64,000 nucleotides of DNA from Liquorilactobacillus sicerae (GCF_029916425.1 NZ_JAHAVQ010000006.1:1-64000); one strand, 5' to 3'. Positions 39,982 to 49,403 are shown, counted from the stretch's first letter. Program-made: numbers and translations. Notes: a model not told the origin generated them from the letters alone.

Positions 39982-40698
39982 ATAAAAAAACATAATTATT
40001 TAACTTGGTGCCAGTACAATAATTTAAGAAAACATTTTTCACATATTGGCAGCTTTGCATATTGGCCAAAAAATCATCATGGAAGCAACTCGGACCCAAT
40101 TATCGCTAAATCTGAATCAGAGTATTTTCAAAAAGGCTTAAATAAAATTCTTCATGCTGATGCAGTTTTTGTTGGCAGCAATTTTGGAGTTCCTAAAAGC
40201 CTAAGCCGGCTAGTAGCTTCAGGGAATCAGCAGCTAGTAATTCCTAAGTATAAAGAATTAAATTACCTTAGCAATCAGTATGGCAGTTGCTATGGGAAAA
40301 AAGGACTTTATCCATTTTTTGTCAATACTTACCTCGAAGGGGCTTATATGACTGACTTATATAAATTTCCTGCAAATGATACAAGTTGGCAAGCTTATGG
40401 AATTCCAACTAAAACAATGCATGAATTAACATCTGCAATGTTAGCTCATAATATTGCCGGGCTTTCTTATGAATTAAAGACAGTCATCGGTGTTAAACAA
40501 GATCCAGTTTTTATTCTTTTAGGAAAAAGTTTCCCATATTTCACTAAAAGCAAAAGCTTACTAAAAAAAGAATTCCCTGAGTCAAATATTTATCAGTACT
40601 CGCACTACCAAAGATATGCTTATTCAAAAAAGGATTTCTCACAAGAAGCCAAAGAATTGCTTGTTCAAATGCAAAGTGACGGCTTAGATGTTTTTTGA
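39982..40698 (+). CDS. 238-codon gene with apparent ATA start; UDG-like fold possible
   Basis: An open frame runs from 39982 to the stop at 40698, but the codon seven bases after AGGGGGG is ATA, not ATG, GTG or TTG; the first ATG is only at 40348. The protein has DAVFVGSNFG (about 63-72), AYMTDLYKFP (about 121-130) and PVFILLGKSFPYF (about 169-181). This alternation recalls the uracil-DNA-glycosylase superfamily (motif A, TDL, LLG), but I cannot confirm it. Either ATA is used, the start was lost by mutation, or a base is misread. Low-confidence function. Confidence 0.6.
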   Translation: MKKHNYLTWCQYNNLRKHFSHIGSFAYWPKNHHGSNSDPIIAKSESEYFQKGLNKILHADAVFVGSNFGVPKSLSRLVASGNQQLVIPKYKELNYLSNQYGSCYGKKGLYPFFVNTYLEGAYMTDLYKFPANDTSWQAYGIPTKTMHELTSAMLAHNIAGLSYELKTVIGVKQDPVFILLGKSFPYFTKSKSLLKKEFPESNIYQYSHYQRYAYSKKDFSQEAKELLVQMQSDGLDVF

Positions 40699-40770
40699 AC
40701 ACTCAAATTTAAAAATATCTTTAAATCTGATTATTTAGTTTAATCTAGGGAAGTTGTAGCAACTTAATTT

Positions 40771-41247
40771 CTAATAAAGTTTTGAATCATTATTCGACTG
40801 AAAAGCTTGAAAGGCTTTAATTGTTATCGATCGATCATATTGCCGTAAATTTAGAACTTTTGGATCCTGACAATTTTTTTGAATAAACTGATAAATAAAA
40901 TCATCTCGAAAACCAATTTCTGCAGCATCTTGTGGTGTATTTCCATAGTAAGCTGTCTTAATATTCGACCAAATAATTGCTCCTAAACACATTGGACATG
41001 GATAAGCATTCGTATAAAGCTCACAACCGCTAAGATCATGCGTGCCTAGCTTTTGGCAAGCTTGTCGGATTGCAGTAATTTCTCCATGGGCTGAAGGATC
41101 ATGGTTTTGTAACACACAGTTATGCGCCTGTGCAATAATTTGGTCATTTTTAACGATCACCGTTCCAAATGGACCGCCAATTTGTGTACCAACATTACTA
41201 AGAGCTTCTTGGGCAGCTATTTCCATAAATTTTCTTTGATAAGACAT
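40771..41247 (-). CDS. guaD: guanine deaminase / nucleoside deaminase
   Basis: A 158-residue cytidine-deaminase-fold enzyme. Zinc ligands and catalytic Glu are His54 and Glu56 in HGEI, Cys84 and Cys87 in PCPMC. The C-terminal AEIGFRDDFIYQFI closely matches the swapped tail of the Bacillus GuaD type, so guanine to xanthine is the most likely reaction. A TadA role is less likely. It stands alone, next to decayed DNA. Confidence 0.87.
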   Translation of the reverse strand: MSYQRKFMEIAAQEALSNVGTQIGGPFGTVIVKNDQIIAQAHNCVLQNHDPSAHGEITAIRQACQKLGTHDLSGCELYTNAYPCPMCLGAIIWSNIKTAYYGNTPQDAAEIGFRDDFIYQFIQKNCQDPKVLNLRQYDRSITIKAFQAFQSNNDSKLY

Positions 41248-41396
41248 TTTCTTTCCTCTTAACCTAAAAAATTTCGTTTGTCCTTAAAAAGGGCTTTTTA
41301 ATCCTTTTTATATTTTACTTTTTTCTTCACATCTGTCAATGTTAAAATGTTTATACTAATGCTTAAAGCATCTTAATGCCTTTCAGATATTAAAAA

Positions 41397-41418
41397 AGTC
41401 TTCTTTATTAAGAAGACT
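41397..41418. terminator. short hairpin terminator
   Basis: AGTCTTCT and AGAAGACT are perfect 8-bp arms around a 6-base loop, with a six-T run on the minus side and CTTTT on the plus side. Which transcript it ends is not clear, as no intact gene points here. Confidence 0.5.
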
Positions 41419-41481
41419 CTTTTAATTTAAAAATTAGTTGTTTTGACTTAACAATCGTATAGCTTCTGTCCGTCTACATAA

Positions 41482-41700
41482 GTTCCTCAAAGGGTCAGTG
41501 TTGTTTCATTTAATGATACATCCATTGCACGCTATGTTTCTCCCTCCTTAAGTTGTATTCGCGTGGAAACTGAAGAAATGGGAGCTACAGCATTACGTTT
41601 ATTAAAAACGACCTTCTTTGATTCGGAAAAAAGGAACCATATTCCACGCAAAATTACGATCGGAACAAGTTTGGTATTACGAGAAAGCAGTTTAAAATGA
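41482..41700 (+). pseudogene. C-terminal remnant of a LacI/GalR-family regulator
   Basis: In frame to the stop at 41698-41700 one reads SFNDTSIARYVSPSLSCIRV, then EEMGATALRLL and ITIGTSLVLRES. These are the last two conserved blocks of the LacI effector domain. No HTH or N-terminal domain is present upstream, so about 70 of roughly 330 residues remain. Confidence 0.8.
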
Positions 41701-41741
41701 TTAGTACTGTTTTAACCCTTTAATAGCTTCCTGGTAATAAT

Positions 41742-41789
41742 AACGAACTTCCAAAATGAAGACTTTTAGTCTCTTTTTGGAAGTTCGTT
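41742..41789 (+). terminator. terminator after the LacI remnant
   Basis: 15-bp perfect arms AACGAACTTCCAAAA (41742-41756) and its complement (41775-41789), followed by a T. It probably served the former regulator gene. Confidence 0.65.
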
Positions 41790-41969
41790 TGATGCATTAT
41801 ATCAACTAATTCTATTTTGAAAATGACTACTTTTTAATACATCAAGAAGATAAGCCACTAATTCACAATAAATAACTAAATAAATAAAGTAGATCTCAAA
41901 ATTATATTCTTATTAAATTAAGCTATTACTTTCTTTAATCTTTCCTAAACAACTTTATTAAAATAATAT

Positions 41970-41998
41970 TTGACATTCATTGTTAATGATTGCACAAT
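41970..41998 (+). promoter_or_regulatory. promoter of the enoate reductase gene
   Basis: TTGACA (41970-41975), a 17-base spacer, CACAAT (41993-41998). The -35 is consensus, the -10 weaker. Confidence 0.55.
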
Positions 41999-42037
41999 TA
42001 ATTTTGGAACAATATTATTTTTAGGAAGGTGATCTTA

Positions 42038-44053
42038 ATGGTACTAGTAACACCTGATGTTGAAAAAAGAAATGTCTCACGTTTGTTTACTCCAACTTCT
42101 ATCGGCAAGCTACAACTTAAAAATCGAACAGTCATGGCTCCACTTGGCCTAGTTGGTTATGGCGATAGTCAAGGTGGCTTCAATAAAAACATTCAGGAAC
42201 TTTATATTCGCCGAGCAAAAGGCGGTGTAGGTCTAATTACTGTTGGTCTGGTCGCCGTTGACTACCAAGATTTTGTTGATTTGACCCTTCCCTGTCCAAT
42301 CTATAATCCAAATGATTTCACTAAAACTTCAAAGGAAATGCTTGAACAAATCCATTATTATGGCACCAAAGCTCTTTGTATGATTTCAGCTGGTTTTGGC
42401 CGCTCAGCATTCCCTGGTTCAGTCAAACAAAATTGGGCCCCTTCTGAACAGGAAAATCGTTTTGACCCTAAGATCAAACACCGAGCAATGACTAAAGCAG
42501 AGATCCAGCAAACAATTGAAAACTTTGCGCAGGGGGCAGCAATTTGCCAAGCAGCTGGTTTTGATGGTGTTGAGATCCATGCTGTCCATGAAGGCTACTT
42601 GCTGGATCAGTTTACGATTGGCTTTTTCAATCATCGCCAAGATGAATACGGCGGATCGCTTGAAAATCGGCTCCGTTTCCCAGTTGAGATTGTCCAGGCC
42701 ATCAAGCAGCGTTGTGGTGAGGACTTTCCGGTAACTTTGCGTTTTTCACTTAAAAGTTTTATTCGTCATCTCCGTGAAGGCGGGCTCCCTGGCGAACACT
42801 TTGCAGAACAAGGCCGCGATCTGGCTGAAGGTCTCCAAGCAGCCAAATATTTAGCGGCTGCCGGTTATGATATGTTGAATGTTGATGCCGGTACTTATGA
42901 TGCTTGGTTTTGGAATCATCCTCCAATGTATTTTGAGAAAAAAGGGATCTACAATGAATTTGGTGCTAAAGTCAAAGAGGCGATTGAAATTCCAGTGGCG
43001 GTCGCCGGACGAATGGATGATCCCGAAGCAATCAATGCTGCATTTGATGCCAAAATCGATTTGGTTGAATTTGGTCGCCCACTATTAGCTGATGCTGATT
43101 TAGTCAATAAGATCAAGGCTGATGATTGGGAAGATGTTCGCCCTTGCATTTCCTGTCAAGACGGCTGTTTGTTGCGGTTAAGTCAAGGAATGCCTTATTC
43201 ATGTACCGTTAATCCAGAAGTTGGTCACGAAGCTGAATACCAACTACAAACCCCACTCGTTAAAAAGCACGTTCTGATCATCGGCGGTGGGCCAGCCGGA
43301 ATGGAGGCTGCTTATATTTGTGGACTTCGCGGTCACCAAGTAACTCTCTTTGAAGCAACGAATCAACTTGGCGGTGCCTTAGTCCCTGGTTCAAAACCAA
43401 GTTTCAAAAATGATGATTATCAACTAATCATTTGGTATCAAAAACAGCTAGCTCGGCTTAAAAATGTCACGATCAAGCTCAAGACAACAGCAACTAAGAA
43501 GGACTTTGATGATCCTAGTTTTGATGTAGTGATTGTTGCAACCGGCGCCAAACCAGTCATTCCTGACTTTGGCAGCTCGGCAATGGTAACAGCTGAAGAG
43601 GTTTTGCTGAATAAAGCCAAAGTTGGAACGCATGTTACTGTGATCGGCGGCGGTTTAGTTGGCTGTGAAACAGCCCTTTGGTTGCAACGTCAAGGTAAAA
43701 AAGCCACTGTAATTGAAATGAGCGATCAAATCTGTGGCGGTCCAAGTGCTTCCTGTTTTGCAAATTGGCAAATGATGGCTGAATTGTTGCCATATGAAGG
43801 AATTAACGTGGAATTAAAGACAAAAGTTGACCATATCGATGGCACTAAAGTCGTTGCAACAGATCAAAACGGTCAAGTCAAAGAATTCAACGGTGATTCA
43901 GTCATCTGCGCGATCGGTTATCGCTCAAATGATCCCTTCTACAAGCTGCTCCAAACTTCTGATAAAGAAACCTACTTGTTTGGGGATGCTGTCAAACCTG
44001 GAAAAATCATGGATGCAGTTTGGCAAGCCTATTATGTTTGCAAAGATCTTTAA
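42038..44053 (+). CDS. two-domain flavin/Fe-S enoate reductase (Old Yellow Enzyme plus NAD(P)H domain)
   Basis: A 671-residue protein built like 2,4-dienoyl-CoA reductase and BaiCD/2-enoate reductases: N-terminal TIM barrel binding FMN (GFDGVEIHAVHEGYLLDQF), a 4Fe-4S site Cys370-x2-Cys-x3-Cys-x11-Cys389, then FAD and NAD(P) domains (HVLIIGGGPAGMEAA and HVTVIGGGLVGCETA). It should reduce an activated C=C bond with NAD(P)H. The substrate is unknown; a hydroxycinnamate is one idea, given the esterase at 0.4 kb. ATG 42038 follows AGGAAGGTGA; an in-frame GTG at 42029 lies within that site. Confidence 0.9.
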   Translation: MVLVTPDVEKRNVSRLFTPTSIGKLQLKNRTVMAPLGLVGYGDSQGGFNKNIQELYIRRAKGGVGLITVGLVAVDYQDFVDLTLPCPIYNPNDFTKTSKEMLEQIHYYGTKALCMISAGFGRSAFPGSVKQNWAPSEQENRFDPKIKHRAMTKAEIQQTIENFAQGAAICQAAGFDGVEIHAVHEGYLLDQFTIGFFNHRQDEYGGSLENRLRFPVEIVQAIKQRCGEDFPVTLRFSLKSFIRHLREGGLPGEHFAEQGRDLAEGLQAAKYLAAAGYDMLNVDAGTYDAWFWNHPPMYFEKKGIYNEFGAKVKEAIEIPVAVAGRMDDPEAINAAFDAKIDLVEFGRPLLADADLVNKIKADDWEDVRPCISCQDGCLLRLSQGMPYSCTVNPEVGHEAEYQLQTPLVKKHVLIIGGGPAGMEAAYICGLRGHQVTLFEATNQLGGALVPGSKPSFKNDDYQLIIWYQKQLARLKNVTIKLKTTATKKDFDDPSFDVVIVATGAKPVIPDFGSSAMVTAEEVLLNKAKVGTHVTVIGGGLVGCETALWLQRQGKKATVIEMSDQICGGPSASCFANWQMMAELLPYEGINVELKTKVDHIDGTKVVATDQNGQVKEFNGDSVICAIGYRSNDPFYKLLQTSDKETYLFGDAVKPGKIMDAVWQAYYVCKDL

Positions 44054-44080
44054 TCACTAAAAGGTAAAATTCATTTTAAT

Positions 44081-44143
44081 AGACTGTAAAAAGATGGCTG
44101 TCCGATAAATCGGGTTAAAAGCGTTCTTTTACGGTCTTTTTTT
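44081..44143 (+). terminator. terminator of the enoate reductase gene
   Basis: AGACTGTAAAA (44081-44091) pairs with TTTTACGGTCT (44127-44137) with one wobble, followed by six T (44138-44143). Confidence 0.75.
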
Positions 44144-44563
44144 GATTCTTTCGAGAAAATTAACTATAGTTTTTTGTTAAATTTCTAACGGCCTAATAAT
44201 CTTTTCCAACTTATAAAATCAAGTAAGTCAGTATCGTTTCGGAATTGAAGCTGCATAATATCTCGCCGAATTCTATTTTTATAAGTCAAAATCAATAATT
44301 CTTCCTGTTTCGTTTGGCAGAGCTTATATACTGGCAGTTCAATCTGGTGCAATGAGTAAATTATTAAAATCAATAAATTTAATTTTCAATGCCATTATTA
44401 GATACCGCCCCTTTCATTCTTAATTGATAATTACGCAAATGATTTCAAAGGATACCACTTTAAATAAAAAATCAGCCAAATTTTCGGCTGATTTTTTAAA
44501 ATAATTTTTAAATCATTATATGATGGACACTTCTAAGTAAAATTGTCAATAATTCTTTTCTTG

Positions 44564-44859
44564 TCATCTTGTAATTTCAATTCGATATTTTTGATAGTCC
44601 TTAATAACTTCGCTGACATATAGATCCAAAAGGGATAAGCCGTTGATTCCTTCTACCAGAAGTAAAGATTCAATAAAACCTTTCCTTGTCCAAAAAGAAC
44701 AACTAAGATTTTATCGACAAACATGAAACTCAACAAGCGTTCGAAATTCCCAGTCTTTGTTTAATAGCTTTTATCGTTCTTTAATTTAAATTTAAAATCT
44801 TGAATCAAAACCGGCAAAGTTTGATTGATCTGGCCAAATCTTTTTTCTAAAAAATCAAC
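44564..44859 (-). pseudogene. frameshifted coding relic, unrecognised
   Basis: Three adjacent minus-strand pieces in different frames read as protein: VDFLEKRFGQINQTLPVLIQ near 44859-44800, NFERLLSFMFVDKILVVLFG near 44746-44690, and INGLSLLDLYVSEVIKDYQK ending at the stop 44566-44564. Stops and frame changes separate them. I cannot assign a family. Confidence 0.4.
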
Positions 44860-44992
44860 CTATCCAAAAGACATGCTTACCAGCAATGCTTAGTGAAAGA
44901 CTGCCTATAATAATTGATTATTTTCATTAAGAGTGACTTCAACTGGAATTATTATACCCAAATAAACATAACCGGAAATTTTACTATAAAAA

Positions 44993-45011
44993 ATGCCTAT
45001 ATTTAAGGCAC
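44993..45011 (-). terminator. weak terminator after the SNF2 helicase gene
   Basis: A 5-6 bp stem (TGCCT at 44994-44998, AGGCA at 45006-45010) followed on the minus strand by six T, 25 bases after the stop codon. Confidence 0.5.
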
Positions 45012-45035
45012 CTTTTTGTCATTAACAAAATAGTT

Positions 45036-48000
45036 TCATTGTAGAATTTGTAAAAGATCTTGTTTTGTCAACTTAGTACTAGTAACTTTTTGATTATTCA
45101 ATAAATTATCCGCTAATTGTTTTTTAGCTGCCTGTAGCTGCAAAACTTTTTCTTCAATGCTATTTTTGCTGATCAAAGAATAGACATTCACTTTATTTTG
45201 TTGTCCAATTCGGTGAGCTCGATCAGTTGCTTGATTTTGAGCAGCTAAGTTCCACCAAGGATCAAAATGGATCACCACATCAGCTCCGGTCAAATTTAAG
45301 CCAGTCCCGCCAGCTTTCAACGAAATCAAAAAGACAGGTGTCTGGTTCTGGTTAAATTTTTGTGCTAAAATTGTTCGTTGCTTTTTCGGAGTACTGCCGA
45401 AGATTTCATAATATTCCAGCCCATGCCGCTGCAAATCGGTTGCTAAAAGCTTTAAAAGTGAAACAAACTGTGAAAAAATTAAAACTTTATGACCATCGTC
45501 GATTGCCTGTTGCACCAGCTCCATACAAGCCAGTCGTTTGGCAGAAATCCGGTGATAATTATCATAGACTAAAGCCGGATCGCAACAAATTTCTCGTAAC
45601 CTAGTCAATTCGGCTAAAATTTCAATTTTACTTTGATTAAATTCTTGCTCCGATTGATCTTCAACTTGCTTTTTCAGTAAACTAGTTTGAGCACGATACA
45701 AAGTCTGCTGCTTGCTTTCCATCTCAACTAAGTAAAGTTGCTCAGTTTTTTCCGGCAAATCCTTGAGTACCTGACGTTTCAAGCGTCGCAGAATAAATGG
45801 TGAAACAAGCTGATTTAGTTTTTGCTGAACGGCAGTTTGCTGATCTTTGATAATTGGATTTTCATAATGACTGCGGAAATCATGATAAGTGCCTAAAAAA
45901 CCTGGCATCAAAAAGTCAAAAATGCTCCAAAGCTCACTCAAGCTATTTTCAATTGGCGTTCCAGTTAAGGCAAACCGGATTTGACTCGACAGTTGCTTGA
46001 CGGCTTTAGCTGCTGATGTCCGAGGATTTTTAATATACTGAGCTTCATCGATGATTTCAAAGCCAAAATCAACTGCTTGATAATGTTTCAAATCTCGCTT
46101 CAACAAATCATACGAAGTGATCGCAATATCGGGTTTAGTTTCGGTTAAAGCTTGCAATTGCGCTTGCCGTTCATTCTGCGAACCTGCAAGCAAAATGACC
46201 TTTAACTGCGGAGCAAACTTGGTCAATTCTGCTTGCCAATTATAAATCAAAGAAGCAGGCGTGACGATCAGTGAAGTTTTAGGGACAACAAATTTTTCCT
46301 GCTGATTGGCCAATAATAATGTGATAACTTGCAGCGTTTTGCCCAAGCCCATCTCATCCGCCAAGATTCCACTAAAATGACTAGCTGTCAATGTCCTAAG
46401 CCACTGGTAGCCGGCGAGCTGATATGGTCGCAAGGTTGCCTTTAAGTGAGTCGGTAAAGAAAAATGCTGTTGTTGGATCTTTTCGAACTGTTTGACCAAC
46501 TGTTCAAATTGTTGGTCGGTCTGTAAGTCAAGCTCAACCTGATTGCTTTTCAGATACTGGTTCAAAAAGAAAGCATGGTTTGCTCCTAATTGATTATCGC
46601 TAGTAAATAATTCAGCCGCTGGCAGCTGCAGATCATGTTGCAACTTAGAAACGGTTGCCAAATTCCCAGCCGCTAAATTGACGAAGCTGCCATTTGCAAG
46701 CCGATAGAACTTCTTTTTTAATTGATACTGCGAAAATATCTGCTGCAATTCAGTTGGTGAGAAATCTTGATTGCTGAATTTAAGATCTAATAAATTACCT
46801 CGTAACTTTACGCCCACCGAAACCTTCGGAGCTGACTTGACTGAAATTTTTTTAAGTGCGGCGGATACTTTAACTGTCCCGTACGCTTGCAATTTAGGAA
46901 TTATTTGAGTTAAAAGTTGAAATAAATGTTCATCTGAAAATTCTAAGCGATAGTTTTGATTCTTTGAATCTGTTTTAGAAAAAAATTCTATCAAATCAGC
47001 TTGCAGTTTTTTCTCACGCCGACTAACATGCAACTGTAAACTGTCAGCTTGTTCTAGTAAGTTTTTAGTTTCCTGCTGTTTGTTGACCCATACTTGGCAA
47101 GTTAAAAACTCTTCATTCATATCAAGCAAGAAAGTAAAAGTTTCTTCAGTTGGCATTTCAGTAGCTGTCAATGTTGGCTCGATCACCTTAATTTGGGGAT
47201 CCTGGCGCCACTGCGGTAACTGATCGTAGTAAAACTCAGCCAAATTCTGCTTGCCAATCGTAATGTCTTCCAGCTGACCTAAATGATTTTGTTTAATTAA
47301 ATATTTGAAAATACTCTGCTGTGGCAGTGGGATACAATAGAAGAATTCTTCTTCTGCCAAATAGGCCGCCTTTTCCCCTAAATACAAGGGCGGCAATTCA
47401 AAAGCAATTTTTAAGCCTTGAAAATTATTTTGCTCATCGTAAAGCTTCTTCAGCTGAATTTCTAAATTAAAATGGCCTTCTATCAGTTTTAAGGGCATTG
47501 GTTCATCGAAATGATCACTTTTGAAAGTTATCGTTTGTCCACTAAAGGTCTGGAAAAAGTCATCCAAAGCGGCTGGCCCTAATAAAATGGCACTTGAACC
47601 GTAGCCAGTCAAATCAAAAAGTGAACCACCTGCCTGATATTGATTAAGTTGGTTTTTCAAATCAATCAGTGGCTGCAAATTGCGGCACAAAAAGTGATAC
47701 AACGGCAATGAATCGCTGGTTATCTGAGCGACAGCTAAAGTCAGCATTTGCTTTTTACCCAAACGAACCGTTGCCTGCTGTTTGAAGTCTTTGATTAACT
47801 GAAACAAATCCTTAACTTGATAAAGTCTTTTACCCGTTTCACCAATTTTTAAACGCAGCAACAATGAAGTATCTTGGTAATCAATTATTTCTGGCAATAA
47901 AGAGATTGACTGTTTTGGCGCAGAATTAATTAAGCTTGCTTGATTCTGTTGAGCTTTCATTGCTTGCCAGTCATCTAGCAAGTTCAAGCCAGCAAAATTA

Positions 48001-48728
48001 GTGAAATCTCCTGGATTATTTGCCAAAATTTCATCAACTAGCTGTAACAACAGAATAACCGTATGTTCACAAAAATCACCAAATCGATGGCAAAGATTAC
48101 AGTTCAGATCAACGATTCGATCACGTTTAAGCGTTAAATTAGCTGAAATATGATTTGAAGTTAGTCCAGATGCTTCGATCATTTGTTCGTAAGGTCGATA
48201 AAAGTCTTTGCTAAATTCATCTTGAGAAAACTTCAATCTAAATTTGATTGCAGTAAAATTATGGCTTTTCTTTAAAGCAAGTGCTCGTTGAAAAATTTCA
48301 TCCTCGATCCAAACTTTTGCCAAACTCGTATTTAAATCAAAGTAATAAGCAGCGGTCAATTGTTGTTTGACTTGAGCTTTTAATTTTTTCATTAATTTGT
48401 AGCTTGTTCGCTGCTTTTCAAAAATACTAACCCCATTTGGACTATCAGTATTTCTCACCAAATTCTGAGCCGTTAAAGCGAAGAAAACCGCTGCCAAGTG
48501 TTTGCAGGGATCACCTTGAGCTGCATAAGGACAAGAGCATCCTATGCCTAGCAAGTCACCATTTTTAGCAACTCTGATCCGAACACGGTATTTGCGACTG
48601 CCATGAACAAAAGCTTCCCAAATTCGTCGATCTTGGTTAAAATGTAAGCTCTTAACTTTTCTTTGTTTAAAATACTTTTCCCCGCGTTTTAAAATTGTCG
48701 GTGCAAAAATATTTTGCCATTTATCCAT
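45036..48728 (-). CDS. SNF2-family helicase with SWIM zinc fingers
   Basis: A 1230-residue SWI2/SNF2 ATPase. The N-terminus has a SWIM finger (GCSCPYAAQGDPCKHLAAVF, about 68-87) and a second Cys/His cluster CNLCHRFGDFCEHTV near 210-224, then a DUF3670/SNF2_assoc-like middle. The motor is at about 770-1225: LADEMGLGKTLQV (Walker A), DEAQYIKNP (DEAH-like), LTGTPIENSLSELWSIFDF, and the C-terminal GGTGLNLTGADVVIHFDPWWN and DRAHRIGQ. It moves along double-stranded DNA; its cellular role in Firmicutes is unclear. ATG 48728 follows AGGAGA. It is monocistronic and not part of a recognisable defence cluster. Confidence 0.92.
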   Translation of the reverse strand: MDKWQNIFAPTILKRGEKYFKQRKVKSLHFNQDRRIWEAFVHGSRKYRVRIRVAKNGDLLGIGCSCPYAAQGDPCKHLAAVFFALTAQNLVRNTDSPNGVSIFEKQRTSYKLMKKLKAQVKQQLTAAYYFDLNTSLAKVWIEDEIFQRALALKKSHNFTAIKFRLKFSQDEFSKDFYRPYEQMIEASGLTSNHISANLTLKRDRIVDLNCNLCHRFGDFCEHTVILLLQLVDEILANNPGDFTNFAGLNLLDDWQAMKAQQNQASLINSAPKQSISLLPEIIDYQDTSLLLRLKIGETGKRLYQVKDLFQLIKDFKQQATVRLGKKQMLTLAVAQITSDSLPLYHFLCRNLQPLIDLKNQLNQYQAGGSLFDLTGYGSSAILLGPAALDDFFQTFSGQTITFKSDHFDEPMPLKLIEGHFNLEIQLKKLYDEQNNFQGLKIAFELPPLYLGEKAAYLAEEEFFYCIPLPQQSIFKYLIKQNHLGQLEDITIGKQNLAEFYYDQLPQWRQDPQIKVIEPTLTATEMPTEETFTFLLDMNEEFLTCQVWVNKQQETKNLLEQADSLQLHVSRREKKLQADLIEFFSKTDSKNQNYRLEFSDEHLFQLLTQIIPKLQAYGTVKVSAALKKISVKSAPKVSVGVKLRGNLLDLKFSNQDFSPTELQQIFSQYQLKKKFYRLANGSFVNLAAGNLATVSKLQHDLQLPAAELFTSDNQLGANHAFFLNQYLKSNQVELDLQTDQQFEQLVKQFEKIQQQHFSLPTHLKATLRPYQLAGYQWLRTLTASHFSGILADEMGLGKTLQVITLLLANQQEKFVVPKTSLIVTPASLIYNWQAELTKFAPQLKVILLAGSQNERQAQLQALTETKPDIAITSYDLLKRDLKHYQAVDFGFEIIDEAQYIKNPRTSAAKAVKQLSSQIRFALTGTPIENSLSELWSIFDFLMPGFLGTYHDFRSHYENPIIKDQQTAVQQKLNQLVSPFILRRLKRQVLKDLPEKTEQLYLVEMESKQQTLYRAQTSLLKKQVEDQSEQEFNQSKIEILAELTRLREICCDPALVYDNYHRISAKRLACMELVQQAIDDGHKVLIFSQFVSLLKLLATDLQRHGLEYYEIFGSTPKKQRTILAQKFNQNQTPVFLISLKAGGTGLNLTGADVVIHFDPWWNLAAQNQATDRAHRIGQQNKVNVYSLISKNSIEEKVLQLQAAKKQLADNLLNNQKVTSTKLTKQDLLQILQ

Positions 48729-48847
48729 ATTGGTTCTCCTATTAATTTGCAAGTTTATTGAAGCTGCCTTTATGATAACATCAATTAAACGAAAATTATA
48801 AATTAATTAATGCTGAAAAGCTAGTCTAAAAATTTAAAAAAGGTTCC

Positions 48848-48874
48848 CATTGCTAGCTTTAAAAGTTAGCAGTG
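48848..48874 (-). terminator. hairpin with minus-strand U-tract
   Basis: A 13-bp stem with two G-U pairs and a tight loop; on the minus strand the outer flank GGAACC is followed by six T. It would end transcripts coming from the relic region. Confidence 0.5.
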
Positions 48875-48952
48875 ACAGCCTTTCTAATATAACTAAGCTC
48901 TTTAAATTTCAATTTAAAAAAGCTACTTTAACAATGTGAATCAAATAAAAAT

Positions 48953-49157
48953 ACTAATGAACTCTTGGATGAATACTCACTTAAAGGACAGCATGAATTG
49001 GCTAAAGCTTGATTAACTAGTCAATTTGGCGAGCTGTTGTGTTTTGAAGTCGAAGCTGATGAAGAAAAACTGTCAACAAACAAAACCTATTTTTGCTTTT
49101 GAATATGAAAACAGTTTGTCTAATTATAAAAATAATGATTATCAATTGAAATTTTAA
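48953..49157 (+). pseudogene. coding relic, unrecognised
   Basis: In frame from 48953 one reads TNELLDEYSLKGQHELAKA, a stop, then LTSQFGELLCFEVEADEEKL to a stop at 49102; the +1 frame continues with FAFEYENSLSNYKNNDYQLK to 49157. The pattern of good coding sequence with a stop and a frameshift marks a decayed gene. The family is unknown. Confidence 0.35.
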
Positions 49158-49180
49158 TCAACCTGAAATGTCAAATTAAG

Positions 49181-49300
49181 TTAGAAAAAACTCAGTTGCT
49201 TATCTGTGATATTTTTCATAAATACCTCAAGTGGTGTTTTGTAATTTAATAATTTTCTGAAAATATGATTACGCCGACTACTACGGCCTACAGCGGACTT
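49181..49300 (-). pseudogene. C-terminal remnant of an IS30-family transposase
   Basis: The minus strand to the stop at 49183-49181 reads GRSSRRNHIFRKLLNYKTPL, then EVFMKNITDKQLS. The (N/R)-x-R-K-x-L-x-Y-x-TP-x-EVF block is the C-terminal end of IS30 transposases. Only about 35-40 residues remain and I see no terminal inverted repeats. Confidence 0.7.
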
Positions 49301-49335
49301 GCACTGCTTACTTATCATCCATGCCGGGTGCACTT

Positions 49336-49367
49336 AAAAAAGCCAACTGTTCTTTTAAACAGTTGAC
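49336..49367 (-). terminator. terminator of the peptidase-fusion operon
   Basis: GCCAACTGTT (49342-49351) pairs with AACAGTTGAC (49358-49367) with one outer mismatch; the minus strand continues with TTTTTT. It is 37 bases after the amidohydrolase stop. Confidence 0.8.
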
Positions 49368-49403
49368 TTGCTGAAAACATTTTTAAACTGCCGCTAAAAA
49401 TGA

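Larger units (their letters stand above)
41248..42037. other. 790-base intergenic region with LacI remnant and terminators
   Basis: This region contains two hairpins (41397-41418 and 41742-41789), a LacI-family C-terminal relic between them, and the promoter of the enoate reductase gene near its end. No intact gene is seen. Confidence 0.6.
44054..45035. other. 982-base region of decayed DNA
   Basis: After the reductase terminator there is no intact gene. A short minus-strand frame (44373-44185, TTG start, ending LLDFISWKRLLGR) may be a relic; I do not recognise it. A frameshifted relic occupies 44564-44859. The rest has stops in all frames. Confidence 0.5.
48729..49403. other. 675-base region with two coding relics and terminators
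   Basis: This gap contains a hairpin (48848-48874), a plus-strand relic (48953-49157), an IS30-like relic (49181-49300) and the terminator of the amidohydrolase operon (49336-49367). No intact gene is seen. Confidence 0.55.

Noticed and set aside
45036..48728. SNF2 helicase as part of an anti-phage defence island
   Set aside because: No nuclease, methyltransferase or other defence gene is adjacent; the flanks are decayed DNA. SWIM-SNF2 proteins are common as single genes in Firmicutes.
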